A DNA stretch of 64,000 nt, taken from assembly GCA_960531495.1 (NCBI GenBank), contig OY482862.1, positions 4,116,535 to 4,180,534 of the forward strand. The letters run 5' to 3'. Below the pieces are notes generated by a model. The model searched no databases. It had not been told where the DNA came from and worked only from the letters and a program-made list of their open reading frames with translations. This DNA is from Zeus faber (taxonomy: Eukaryota > Chordata > Actinopteri > Zeiformes > Zeidae). Numbering within the stretch: the first letter of the stretch is position 1; the number at the start of each line of letters is the position of its first letter. This document shows, in pieces, positions 13,721-25,094 of this stretch. A program made the position numbers and the translations under genes.

Positions 13721-14786
13721 TAGCAAAATATATCTTTCAAATATGGAATTTACTCTTATCAAATCATGAAAAATCAACCAGGATTTTCAGTTGATTTCAG
13801 GAAATTCTAATTGAAAACGAGAAATGAGCGATTTGCCATAACACATGAAAAAAGTAAGAGGCCTCCCTCTTACTTACTAAAGATGTCATGGTGAGTGGGG
13901 CTGGTTCTGTTCCACGTGGACGAGGTGTTCGAAAGACGGCCCGTTGACGACACTTTTGCAGAGGAAATGGGGGAAGAAAAAATAAATACCCCAACAAAGC
14001 ACACATTTAATGGCAAGGGGAGTCCAAAACTACACCTTTTCCCTCCAGAGTGAAGTTATGTACTATTTCAAATGTAAACAATACACAGGTGTTGGAAGTA
14101 AACTAACCCTTCCTTTTAACTAGAGGCCCAAATGGAATCCAAATTTGACGCTGCACGGCGGTGATGACCTCAGGAGGAGTCTGATGCAAAACAAATACAT
14201 CTACATCTAGAACCACAGTTAAGCATCTTAAAACCCTGTTTCAAATTCAAAGGATTATTCCGTGCCGAGTCCACAGGGATGGAAAACGTTTTGTTTTTTT
14301 TAATGGAGTTAATGCAGGCATTTTTGCAGACAACTTCATGTGGATTTTTTCTTCTTCAAATAGGAAAGTTTCAACATCAACATGACACCTAACAGTGAGT
14401 AATATCATAAATGATGCTACTCTTTGTTAATTTACAAAGTCCTCCAAAGCGTCTTTTTCATAGCACACTACATAGGAAACAATGTGAATCAACATGTTAA
14501 ACCCCCCCCCCCCCCCCCCCCGCCCCAAAAAATACCACTTCCTTCCCACGCCCGGCGCCCACACGTGGAAGTAACACCGCCGATGGGAGTGATGCTTTGC
14601 ATCAACAAATCCAAGCGTGTTGGAGTCAAATTGTGTTGCACAAACTCCATTCATTTAATTCTGCACAAGTATTTCAGATAACAAATGCAGAAAATAAATG
14701 TTTTAAAAAATAAATCAAAAACAAAACAAAATTGGTACTCGGACACCTTTTTCAACAGCACATTATCATGCATTAGTCTCTCCACG
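13721..14786 (+). other. Intergenic DNA between the convergent genes
   Basis: AT-rich DNA without a recognisable gene. A run of about 19 C near 14503-14521 is the main visible structure. Some of it could belong to the 3' UTR of either gene. Confidence 0.4.
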
Positions 14787-14792
14787 TTTATT
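14787..14792 (-). terminator. Candidate poly(A) signal for spopl
   Basis: TTTATT on the plus strand reads AATAAA on the minus strand, about 1.25 kb beyond the spopl stop and followed by moderately GT-rich sequence. It is the best candidate seen, but weakly supported; other signals may be used. Confidence 0.3.
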
Positions 14793-16037
14793 ATTTTTTT
14801 TCCTCCTGTTAACCACAATATATTGAGTATATAATATTTGCAAGTTGGTAATACTATGGAAAGCTAACTTCTCCGGAAAATTGAAATCTATAGCAGTTCA
14901 CAGACCTATTTGTTTTCTGGAAAATGTCAATCGAACGGGAGATTCGGGGGGGGGGGGGGGGGGGGGGACTGTTTTCTATTCATCAAAATGGGAGGGGGGG
15001 GGGGTGACGTTTAATAGGCAAGGGGGCAGGGGGGGGCAGAGTATAGACATCACTTTTCTGTTGTACATATAACGTAACAATTAACACAGGGTCTTCATAA
15101 CGCCATTTTGTTATCACCACAAGCCCCCCCCTCCACAAAATACTCATGTGAACACTATCGTACATGTCTCTGAAGATGGTTCAAACTGTCATTTACATAG
15201 AAATGGTGCCATCAATATGGGGCATACTCATCTTTTTAAAAAGTGTAAAGTTGACCTTGCACTGAAAGCATTCTCGTATTTTAGTCCCCACCCCCCCTGC
15301 GGGCTTATGTCTAGTCGTAAAATGGGCTAAACATTACAAATATATAATATTTCCCATTTAATCAAACCCTTGATGTGTTCGCAGAGAACTTCATATCAAA
15401 ATGACTAGATTTATGTAGGGGAGCGGGGCGGGGGGACTAGTGCAATCTGGAGGAGGCCTGGTCTTTTTGTGACAAGGCAGGCACAGAGATAAAATAGACA
15501 AAAGTGCTCGAGAGGAGGAGCTCCCGAGCAATGGCAGATATATTAAGGCCATTTTTCGAAAATAACTGGAAAAAAAAAAAAATAATAAAAAAATAAAATA
15601 AAATAAAAACACACTAGCAGAACACTCGCTACCCAGACTGAAGAAAATCCAGCGCAGGGGGGCGAAGCGAGTGGACAACGTCGATTGAAGCGGCCCCCTC
15701 CGCCCACCCCCCCGAATCCCTCCATCCATTTGATGTCAGCATACCACACTAACCCCCCTCCTCCCCTCCCTCCTCCTCCCTCCCCCTCCAGGTAAAAACC
15801 TGCGCCGTGCTCTGCTCATGTGGCTTGTTGTTGTTTTTGTTGTTGTTGTTGTTGTCGTTGTCGTGTTGTGTCGGTAGTGGAATATCGGAGCGGCTCCTCC
15901 TCCTCCTCCTCCTCCTCCTCTCTAAGTCCTTCCTTTTGCGGTGAAAGCCCCCGCTTCACTCCTCCAGTATAAAGTCCAGGGGGCGGCGGGTGGTGGGGTG
16001 GTGGGGTGGGGGGCCGAGGGGCCGGCGGGCCGGGCCG
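14793..16037 (-). other. Presumed spopl 3' UTR
   Basis: Follows the spopl stop on the minus strand. It is unusually rich in homopolymer runs: about 21 G at 14947-14967, further G runs at 14995-15003, (GTT)n at 15826-15862 and (TCC)n at 15893-15920. No coding feature. Length depends on the uncertain poly(A) site. Confidence 0.4.
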
Positions 16038-16182
16038 TCAGGACTGTTTTAGGCGCTTCCTGGGCAGACCAAAGGGGGGGCACTGTGCTGACGCAAGGGC
16101 GCGGAAAGCCTCCGCCACCAGGTGTGGGTGGGACTGGATCATTGACTTCCAGCCGGCAGTCTCCATGATATCCGTAGCGTGA
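16038..16182 (-). CDS. spopl: spopl coding exon 10 and stop
   Basis: Encodes [20 protein letters not shown] through the basic end RKRLKQS and TGA (16038-16040). Acceptor CAACCAG. Confidence 0.94.
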
Positions 16183-17277
16183 CTGGTTGAGGAGAGAGAT
16201 GAAAGGGAAAAAAGAAAAAGAAAAAAAAGAAAAGAAATGCATAAATAAATAAATAAAAAGAGTTGGCGCACGCTAAAGACATGAGAAAGCGCACATTAAA
16301 ATCCCATTAACGTAAATGAGACGTAATGGCACAGGGGAAATAAAGATGGAAAATAAATTCTTAAATAAATAAAAATAAATAAACATAGGCAAAGGTCTTA
16401 ATTGAGGGGCAACGGACGATATTACCGATGCATCGCCCGGCTTCCTTTTAGATGCTTAAGGCGGAGATTAAATCACGCAACTATTTCAAGGTGACCTACA
16501 AAACAACATCCAAACTTGTTCTTTTTGAGGGGGATTGCTTTTCTGTAAAGGTGTATTCCTCCCTCCCCATTAGAAATCTTCCACCTCCACCCTTTTTCCA
16601 GGTATTCGTTAATAAAAGTGGATAGAACAACAAACAGCACTCGTCTGCTTCGGTTGTGTGCCGTGCTGTGCTGTGCCACGCCCCCCCCCCCCCCCCCCCC
16701 CCCAAAAAAAACAATGAATTCTAATGCATCTCGTCGGGCGGGTGAGCGGGGGGGGGGGGGGGGGAGATAAGAGCTCCGTTATTAATCTTGTGTCACTTAT
16801 ATCAGCTAATTACATACTTGCTATTCCAGTTCTTCCCATCTTTACAGCCCAGCTGTCTCAGGACACTGCACCTATGGCGGAGAGATAAAAAGGTAAAGCA
16901 TTCAGGGCCGGTAAACAGAAATGGCAGCGGGAATTTATCACGAAGAGTTTTTTTTGGGGAGGGGGCGAGGCGGCGGGTGTATATACTTGCCTGTTGATAA
17001 AATCTATGGCTTGTGCTTTGAGCTGCTCGGCGCTGTGCAAGTCCGCCAGGATGAGAGTGTCGGCCACGTTCTCCACAGAGAGGTTGTTGCACAGGGCCTC
17101 CTCGCACATGACCTTTAAACGCTCCAGCGCATACTGGGAGGGGGGTGGGGGAGAGAGGTTGTTAGGGTTTAGGCCAGGGTGCGCCATATTGAGACTACGC
17201 CTCTGCCGATTGAAGTTTTATTTGTTCATTTTTGACAGATAACGGCGTGGAGTTCATAACACCTAAGCCATGCTAGC

Positions 17278-17343
<66 letters not shown>

Positions 17344-19505
17344 AGACACAGACACAGACACACAGACACACACACACAGTGAATAACATTGATCATCTCC
17401 TTACAATGGCACCTGTCAAGGGGTGGGATATATTAGGCAGCAAGTGAACAGTCAGTTTTTGAAGTTGATGTGTTGGAAGCAGGAAAAATGGCATAAGGAT
17501 CTGAGTGACATTACAATGGCTAGAAGACAGGGTCAGAGCATCTCCAAAAAGGCAGGCCTTGTGGGGTGTTACAGGTATGCAGTCGTTAGTACCTAACATA
17601 ATTGGACTAAGGAAGGACAACCGGTGCACTGGCGACAGGGTCAGGGGTGCCCATGGGCTCAATGATGCGCATGGAGAGCGAAGTCTATCCGGTCTGGTTC
17701 GATCCCACAGAAGAGCTACTGTAGCACAAATTGCTGAAAAAGGTAATACTGCTATGATAGAAAGGTGAACACACAGTGCATCGTAGCTTGCCCCAACCAC
17801 CACCACTGTCCACCGCCAGCGCCTACAATGGAAACGTGAGCGTCAGAACTGAACCATGGAGCAATGGAAGAAGGTGGCCTGGTCTGAATGAACGATGTTT
17901 TCTTTTATATCATGTGGATGGCCGTGTGCGTTGTTTACCCGGGGAAGAGATGTCACCAGGATGCACTATGGTAAGAAGAAGGCAGGTGGAAGCAGTGTGT
18001 TGCTCTGGGCAGTGTTCTGCTGGGAAAGCTTGGGTCCTGGCATTCATGTGGATGTTACTTTGACCCCTACCACCTACCTACCACCTACCACCGACCTAAA
18101 CGTTGTTGCAGCCCAAGTACACCCTTCATGGTATTCCCTGATGGCAGTGGCGTCTTTCAGCAGGATAACGCACCCTGCCACACTGACAAAATTTGTTCAG
18201 TAATGGTTTGAGGAACATGACAAAGAGTTCAAGGTGTTGTCTTGAGCTCCAAATTCTCCAGATCTCAATCCGATTGAGCATCTGTGGGATGCGCTGGAAC
18301 AACAAGCCGGATCCATGGGGGCCCCACCTCACAACTTCCAGGACTTAAAGGATCTGCTGCAAACGTTTTGGTGTCAGATTCCACAGGACACCTTCAGAGG
18401 TCTTGTGGAGTCCATGCCTCCACGGGTCAGAGCTGTTTTGGTGGCACCGGCGGGGGTGCTACACAATATTAGGCAGGTGGTTTTAATGTTGTGGCTGATT
18501 TATATACACTCAATAATATACACTTTATCAGGTATACCTGTTCAATTGCTTGTTAACACAAATGGTTAATCAGCCAATCACATGGCAACAACTAAATGCA
18601 TTTAGGCATGTAGACATGGTGAGGATGACTTGCTGAAGTTCAAACCAAGCATCAGAATGGGGAAGAAAGGGGATTTAAGTGACTTTGAACGTGGCACGGT
18701 TGTTGGTGCCAGACGGGCTGGTCTGAGTATTTCAGAAACTGCTGACCGACTGGGATTTTCACACACAACCATCTCTAGGGTCTCCAGAGAATGGTCTCAA
18801 AAAAAGAGAAAATATCCAGTGAGCAGCAGTTGTGTGGACGAAAATGCCTTGTTGATGTCAGAGGAGAATGGGCAGACTGGTTCGAGACGATAGAAAGGCA
18901 ACAGTAACTCAAATAACCACTCGTTACAGCCAAGGTATGCAGAAAACCATCTCTGAACGCACAACATGTGGAACCTTGTAGCAGATGGGCTACAGCAGAA
19001 GAAGACCACACCAGGTGCCACTCCTGTCAGCTAAGAACAGGAAACTGAGGCTACTATTCGCACAGGCTCACCAAAAATGGACAATAGAAGATTGGAAAAA
19101 CGTAGCCTGGTCTGATGAGTCTCGATTTCAGCTGCGACATTCAGATGGTAGGATCAGAATTTGATGTAAACAACATGAAAGAAAGGATCCGTCCTGTCTT
19201 GTAATGGTGTGGGGGATATTTTCTTGGCACACTTTGGGCCCCTTAGTACCAATTGAGCGTGGTTTAAACGCCACAGCATACCTGAGTATTGTTGCTGACC
19301 ATGTCCATCCCTTTAAGAGCACAGTGTACCCATCTTCTGATGGCTACTTCCAGCCGGATAATGCACCATGTCACAAAGCTCAAATCATCTCAAACTGGTT
19401 TCTAGAACATGACAATGAGTTCACTGTACTCCAATGGCCTCCACAGTCACCAGATCTCAATCCAATAGAGCACCTTTGAGATGTCGTGGAATGGGAGATT
19501 GGCAA

Positions 19506-19595
<90 letters not shown>

Positions 19596-22500
19596 CTGTC
19601 ATTTACCAGGTTTCCAACCATGCTGGATTAAAAGTACATTTCCCTGGCATAATTCTGGAACTTTTTTTATTAAGTTCCGATTTGAATAACAAAACCAGGA
19701 GGAATATCACAGGTTTTCAATTATCCTCCCAAGGACTTTTCAAGCACATCAGCACAAAAAAAGGGCCATTTTCAAGATATTCCAGTACTTCTATTTCTGA
19801 GGACAAAATTGAAGAACGTCAAGGACCCAGTCAGAACCCTGATTCAAGTACTTTGGAATCATATCTAGTATGTACAACGAGTATGATCCAGTACGTACAA
19901 TCTTTTGGCGTAAACATTTTTTTTATAAATGAACAAAAAATAATAATAATTGCACAGAGCCACCTAAAGTAACATTTGTGGAGTAAACGTGGCCCCTCAA
20001 CCACATGGAGAAAAGCAGCTTTCGTGGACATTTGGCCCTACTTGAAAAAAGAAAATGCGGCCTTTATATCATCAATTGGACTCACTTTATCTGCAGCAGC
20101 CAGCAAGTTGTCGGCCATTTTCTCCAGGTTGGGAGCCTTTCCTGTGTAGATGAAGCCCATCATTTCTTTGAAGACGTCTGGTTCCACGTCACTGATGTCA
20201 ACGCGGTTCTGTGAACAGCAGGTCAGCATTTCATACAAACCGGCCATGAGAAAAAAGGAAAAACATGGTCCAAATATAAAAAGGCGGCAGCAGCCCATGT
20301 TTACACTCCTAATCATTTTGGGGGAAAAAAGAAAAAAATACAGTGCAAAATTGCCTAATACTGCAGATGGGAAAGCAAATGAGGCTTTTTTTTTTTTTCA
20401 AAAACATGGAAAGAAATTATAACTATTATCACAATAAACTGACAATTCTTACCTTTTTACTCTCTTCCATTTCATGTTCAAACATTGCATTAAAAACTGG
20501 GGATCTCGCTGTGAAATAAAAACAATTTCAAAAAAATTTCAATCAATCGTGCCATATGAAATTAATCATCCAAGCATTTAATACACGTATGCTACAAGCA
20601 TTTGCCCTGAAATATCACTAATGGCTTAGAAGCAGGAACTAGTGTTGTATTTCACTCAAACAACAATAAACATCATTCTGACACTACAAGATGAAATTCA
20701 AGGACTTAAGTACTTCTTTTAAAGCCCTACTGTTTCATTTTCAAGGACTTCGCCCAAAACCAATTTTCAATGTGATATTTATTATTTCAAATAAAATCAT
20801 ATATATATCATAAATTTCACTGTCGTCTACAATTGCTATCTTTATTATCTTTATTGTAAGTGCCTATTTCTCACCATGCTGGATTAAATCTACATTTCTC
20901 TGGCATCATCTGCGTTGTCAAAGCCATTCTGAAAATGGCTTTATTAAGTTACGATTTGAATAACAAAACCAGGGGGGATAGCACAGGTTTTCAATGATCG
21001 GGTTTTTTTCCCCCCAATGACCTTTCAAGCACTTAAGCACAAAAGCTCCTTTTAAGGTATTTCAGTAGTTCAATTTCTGATGACAAAATTAAATCTCTTC
21101 CAAGTACATTGAGTACCCGGTAAGAACCCTGTAATAACTATCCATCTAGGAACGTTTTCTTGTTGTTATTGTTAAATAAGGTGCAAATTCTGCCCCATCA
21201 TCGGCATTTTCCCTTTCACCGCCACCTCGTAGCGGGTGCAGTCGCCACCGTGTCTAATGCAGGAGGAGTTCTTGGGGGGGGGGGAGGGCAGCCTCTCAAT
21301 CTCCCTGATCGTGCAGTCATCTGGCCCAAGCGGGGCCAGCGCACTGGATTATAGCCCTGCAGCGCAGCGGATCAGCTGGGCAGAGGAAACCCTCGGTAGC
21401 CTATCAAGGTGTTTACAGACCCTTCAAGGAGAGGCCTTGCTCTGCCATGGGGAGGATGGGGAAAGTGGTTTGCGGTGTGGTTGAGAGGAGGGGTGTCTCG
21501 CCTGCCAGGATGGATTTGTGAGCTTTGAACTCTTGCCCCCCCACGTAGAGGCTGCAGTCGGTGAAGCGCGAGCACTCCCACAGGTTCCCCAGGTCGTCGG
21601 ACAGCTGACACTCCGGCACCTTTAGCATGTTCATGTTGGACTGACCCGAGATGTTCACGGAGTCCTGGACGACGCTCACCTGGGCGAAGCACACACACAA
21701 GCACATGCTCAATGTAAAAAAAAAATAATAATAATAATAAAAAAAAAAAAATGTTAAAAGAAGAAAGTGTATGATGGAGCTGGGGGGATTCTTTGCCAGT
21801 GGGATGTTTTATTGAATTGGGAGAACACTATTTATTTTGGAGTGTTGGCAAAAATAAAAATACAACTTTGATTGCAAAAACCCCAATGTGTAAGGTCTTA
21901 ATTACAACACAGTCAATTGCAACGCAAATTAATTAACTTTGCTGAAAAGCCTAATTAACGAGAGCAGACATTCCATCTCCAATTTCAATCTAATTTGCTT
22001 ATGAAATTGCCTATTTCACTGAAAATGCTGCACCTAACCAGAGTGTTTGCCAGGTGTGCTGCCAGCTAGTTCTGGCAGTATTTGCCTAATTGCATTTGCA
22101 TCAAAGTGGTCGAGACACTTAATCCAACTTGTCCTTCGGAGGAGGCATTTCAGAAGACGTTTATTCTTCCCGACACCTTTAATTGAATTATTTGTTTTAG
22201 AACTACAATTAGCGGGAAAAATTAAAGTGGATCGGCAAGGAGGGGCCCCATTTCATGCAAAGTCGATAACAAAGGCGTTGGTATTTAAAACGGCAACTAT
22301 GGCCTTTACATCTCTGCCGACAGGTCTGGATGAGTCAGCTGGAAATTGTTATTCCTACAACACATCACACATAACGTCGACTTTTTTGTAATGGCCCAAG
22401 ACAGAGCAAAAACTGCCGCAAAACATATTCTTTGCCTTTGTATTCCATTACTGGGTACTCAATGATAAAGGCATGCTCAATGGGCTATAATTAAACCACT

Positions 22501-24407
22501 GTGGCCCCAGAAGTGGTTTCATAAGAGCTGAATGAATGTCACTTCCAACACCGATGGAAAAGGAATCAGCGGGCTTTTTGCTGCTGGGTTACTTCCCGGT
22601 GTAACCTGCTGCCGAAAAGCTCCACCGGAGGAACTAGAGCGGGTGATGTGTTTGTGCCAACCCCGTCTTGATTACTGCTAGTCGTCCACCAGGGGGTAAC
22701 GCGTTTTGATACATAAGACCATGGAAGTGTTGTACTTCAAAAATGTGCTGGGGGGGGGCTAAGTGTTGCTGAAGACAGAAACACAGAATGGTTGGATCTT
22801 CGTCACAATACGCATCGGCTTTGTTTTTGTGGTTTGGCCCTGCTTGAATAAGAGGGTGAAAAAAAAAAAAAAAAACCCGACTTAGACCCCGGAGTTACCT
22901 CGCAGAACAATGTGAGTTTGTCGTCTGGCAAAAGTCCATTGGCTTCGTCGAGCAGGAAATCTCTCCTGATGAATTTCTTGAAGCCCCAGTCTTTGCCTTG
23001 GACAAAGCGATATGCTCTTTGGCTTTCTGGCACGGGGGGAAAAAAAAGACACGCCGGGTTAAGAGTCTTAGTCAATAAAAGCCAAACAGGGTTAGGAATG
23101 AAGCTCAACGTAAGGTACCCACCCATTGCTTTCGTCTCTTCTCTTTTCGCGTTCAACAAGGAAAATTTGAACTTCGCTCTGACTTCGCTTTTTGGACAGC
23201 TGACGAGAAGTAGATATAATGACAGATAATCCTTGCTTTCATCATCAAGTCCCTTTGGATTGACTCGCAAACACCTGCGGGATAAACAGATGAACACGCC
23301 ACACGGTCCCGTTAGAACCTACAGCCCCAGATTGTGGTATGGGGAGAAAATAAATAGTAAATAAATAAACTCTTCAAAAACACAGAACTGCCATAAGGCA
23401 CACTGGAGCCAAACTCGCTTCTGTCTTTTCAAGAGACTTAGTACGCAAATTATTATTGATGTGATAGCTGAATCGTGAGACTCCTGGGAGCAGCTTAGTC
23501 TCGGTACCAACCATTTCATCTTGTCATTCGGGCCAGAGGAGAAGGTTGAGCTCTTCAGCACCTCGCCCATTTCTTCTCTGCAGAAGCTGAAGTTGTTGAT
23601 GGTCCACATATAGGAAAACTTCACCACTTTGACCTTGAGAACAGAGTGGGACACACAATGAAGTGTTGACTTTAGTCAAAAGAACAAAAAGGCTGTTGAG
23701 ATGTACAGTATATTTGGGCCGACGTGTCTAGACCGCGCTCGTGCTGATCCAGTAACCCGACATTCTTTCCCCTTGGCTTTGGCAGATGTCTGCAGGATCA
23801 GACACCGATTGGACGGGCCAACCCTTCTCTCGAACGCTGCTTCCGAAAAGAAAACAGTCCACCCTGGAACTCCTCAACACTTTGGATGATAGCATCACCG
23901 TCACTGAATACACGAGGGTTACCTTCATAAAACTGAGTGCTGAGACTTAAGTCAAATAATGCCATACTTGGGGGTTGCAGTTCAGGAAATCTCTTTGAGA
24001 ATGGGTTAAGAATGGGCCTATAACCGCAGTATTGAGGTTTACTGGTGGGTGGGGGCACGTTTTTTTTTAAGGATAAAACAGAGAGGTTACAAAAATGCAC
24101 AAGGATTACATTTCAATAAGGACACGGACCCCAACACAGCTCTACGCGTGTTTCGATCGCGGACAGCCGTGCCCTCTCCATGTTCGCATTAAACAGCTGA
24201 ATCTGATTCGAACAACAACATTCTGAGTCGGGTACAGCCCTTGAACAAATTGATGGAGGGGACCAGCGCGAACTGAAAAGTTTCTTCAGAAGTCCTTGAA
24301 CAAAGAATGGAAGACACTCAATGACGAAAACAAAATGATTGTATTCTATATACTCCTGTTACTTTCACTAGCAAAAAAATTAAATACTACAGCATTACTA
24401 TAAATAC

Positions 24408-24465
<58 letters not shown>

Positions 24466-25094
24466 TGTGGTGATGACGAAATTGAGCTCAATACCGTGGT
24501 GATGTCACGTAACCGCTGTATTGCAGTTATCGTCACAGCTCTACCTCTGCATTCATCCAACAATGGTGCACCGAAAAAAATAAAATAAAAATAATAATAA
24601 TAATAATAATTCAACTGCACAAATTAATCAAAAAACAAAAAGGAGTACTTAAAAAGGGTGTAGGAAACATTTCCTCAAATCAAAATCTGTAAAAGACTGC
24701 ATGATAACCGCTGTCAAGGACAAGATATTGAGTTTTGGATCCAAAACAAAGCACCACACCTACAAAATGTGAGGAGGAAAGAAGAGCCACACAATGTCAG
24801 AACCTCTCTCAGAAACATTTAACCCTTGAAATACAACTGGGAGAGGCGCTACCGCTTCTCTTTTCTAATTTCTCTTTCAGCACCTTTTTCCCCGGTGGCT
24901 GTTGACTCTGTGAGCCAGTTGTACAACCTCTGCCATGTCGGAAACGCGCCCCGATAAACCTTAACTCTTTCCGTTTCAAAACAAAACAAAAAGTTTCTGT
25001 GGCGTGGCACCCTCACCTGCGTGTAGCACCAGCTCTCCGCCACAGGTCCACTCGACATCTCCCCCGGCGGAGGAGGGGTGGGCACCCGTGACAT
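16038..25094 (-). CDS. spopl: SPOP-like MATH-BTB ubiquitin ligase adaptor, ten coding exons
   Basis: Substrate adaptor of cullin-3 RING ubiquitin ligases: the MATH domain binds degrons and the BTB domain binds CUL3. Ten exons (25017-25094, 23512-23633, 23123-23274, 22899-23026, 21502-21679, 20453-20508, 20086-20208, 16991-17133, 16818-16871, 16038-16182) join in frame to 1179 nt, 392 residues, the family length. MATH spans about residues 28-166 and keeps the aromatic cleft residues (Tyr in [10 protein letters not shown], Phe in AKFKFS, Tyr, Trp and Phe in [13 protein letters not shown]). BTB is about 180-297, followed by BACK with the SPOPL-specific 18-residue insertion [18 protein letters not shown], then a basic tail RKRLKQS, probably a nuclear signal. 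Human SPOPL differs from SPOP by this insertion, known to weaken higher-order oligomers. Two introns use GC donors. The seventh intron is expanded to 2.95 kb by transposons. Confidence 0.96.
16818..16871 (-). CDS. spopl: spopl coding exon 9, SPOPL-specific 18-residue insertion
   Basis: A 54-nt symmetric exon that completes Arg and encodes [17 protein letters not shown] plus two bases of Asn. Acceptor GCCATAG; donor GTATGT. It is the feature that identifies the gene as SPOPL. Because its length is a multiple of three and phases match, skipping would yield a SPOP-like protein. Confidence 0.93.
16991..17133 (-). CDS. spopl: spopl coding exon 8 (3-box and BACK)
   Basis: Encodes [18 protein letters not shown] through QAIDFIN plus two bases of Arg. 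Acceptor CTCCCAG. The donor is AACAG|GCAAGT, the strongest form of GC donor; the downstream GTATAT would leave the wrong phase for the next exon. Confidence 0.93.
17281..17380 (+). repeat. (CA)n microsatellite with (ACAGAC)n end, in spopl intron
   Basis: About 100 bp of CA repeats becoming ACAGAC repeats. It stands exactly where the left terminus of the neighbouring Tc1-like element should be. Confidence 0.9.
17389..18500 (+). mobile_element. Tc1-like transposon, family 1, degenerate copy
   Basis: Runs from the leader block before the transposase to the terminal sequence GGTTTTAATGTTGTGGCTGA. Transposase fragments are readable in broken frames: an N-terminal helix-turn-helix part, [12 protein letters not shown] in place of the first catalytic Asp block, a tail [26 protein letters not shown] with the second Asp, and [15 protein letters not shown] with the Glu. 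The left terminal repeat is missing. It lies in spopl intron 7, opposite to the gene, and shares odd features with the copy at 45640-46654. Confidence 0.85.
18502..19509 (+). mobile_element. Tc1-like transposon, family 2, 3'-truncated
   Basis: Begins with TATACACTCA directly after the family 1 element. The transposase ([16 protein letters not shown]) starts near 18657, has frameshifts, and retains AWSDESRF, the block around [13 protein letters not shown], and PDLNPIEHL. The next codon, normally Trp, is TGA. The right end, including about 80 C-terminal residues and the terminal repeat, is missing and replaced by (TA)n. In intron 7 of spopl, opposite strand. Confidence 0.85.
19509..19586 (+). 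repeat. (TA)n microsatellite at truncated transposon end
   Basis: About 78 bp of pure TA at the point where the family 2 Tc1 element stops. Confidence 0.9.
19612..19856 (+). repeat. Interspersed repeat copy 1 in spopl intron
   Basis: About 245 bp that matches 20873-21131 in the same direction: CATGCTGGATTAAA, ATTAAGTTcCGATTTGAATAA, CAAAACCAGG, ACAGGTTTTCAAT, and TTTCAAGCAC are shared. It resembles the AAGGACTTTTCAAG family common in fish, probably hAT-derived; family not verified. Confidence 0.7.
20086..20208 (-). CDS. spopl: spopl coding exon 7 (BTB)
   Basis: Encodes [17 protein letters not shown] through NLLAAADK, phase 0 at both ends (41 codons). Acceptor TTCACAG; donor GTGAGT. Skipping it would keep frame but destroy BTB. 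Confidence 0.94.
20453..20508 (-). CDS. spopl: spopl coding exon 6 (BTB)
   Basis: A 56-nt exon encoding (A)[18 protein letters not shown], the conserved CUL3-facing part of BTB. Acceptor TTTCACAG; donor GTAAGA. Too short to stand out as an open frame. Confidence 0.94.
20873..21131 (+). repeat. Interspersed repeat copy 2 in spopl intron
   Basis: Partner of 19612-19856, same orientation, with further AAGGACTT-type sequence leftwards to about 20697. The pair brackets exons 6 and 7. Confidence 0.7.
21502..21679 (-). CDS. spopl: spopl coding exon 5 (linker and start of BTB)
   Basis: Encodes [12 protein letters not shown] through [12 protein letters not shown]. Acceptor CGCCCAG. The donor is CAG|GCGAGA, a GC donor: no GT occurs in the next 60 or so bases, and the family boundary falls exactly at this alanine. 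Confidence 0.92.
22899..23026 (-). CDS. spopl: spopl coding exon 4 (end of MATH)
   Basis: Encodes [19 protein letters not shown] through LTLFCE, including substrate-cleft aromatics. Acceptor GTGCCAG; donor GTAACT. Confidence 0.94.
23123..23274 (-). CDS. spopl: spopl coding exon 3 (MATH)
   Basis: Encodes [20 protein letters not shown] through EETKAM. Acceptor CCGCAG; donor GTGGGT; splits a Glu codon at its end. Confidence 0.94.
23512..23633 (-). CDS. spopl: spopl coding exon 2 (start of MATH domain)
   Basis: Encodes [15 protein letters not shown] through NDKMK plus two bases of the Trp codon. Acceptor CTCAAG; donor GTTGGT, weak but the only one in phase. Confidence 0.92.
24414..24464 (+). 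repeat. (CA)n microsatellite in spopl intron 1
   Basis: About 50 bp of CA, followed at 24585-24612 by an AAT tract. Confidence 0.9.
25017..25094 (-). CDS. spopl: spopl coding exon 1
   Basis: Encodes [20 protein letters not shown] through WCYTQ (26 residues), the typical SPOP/SPOPL N-terminus. It ends at CAG before a GTGAGG donor, phase 0. Further 5' UTR sequence precedes the ATG in the same exon; its acceptor is either near 25118 or near 25147 and is not resolved. Confidence 0.93.

Noticed and set aside
14947..16764. Poly-G and poly-C runs as regulatory quadruplexes
   Set aside because: They could form such structures, but homopolymer runs are common throughout the window and often misassembled; there is no specific support.
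22803..23297. A single long exon over 22803-23297
   Set aside because: It is two spopl exons plus an open intron between them; conserved boundaries at 23123 and 23026 are clear.
16038..25094. Identity as SPOP
   Set aside because: The 18-residue insertion and SPOPL-type residues ([20 protein letters not shown]) exclude SPOP.
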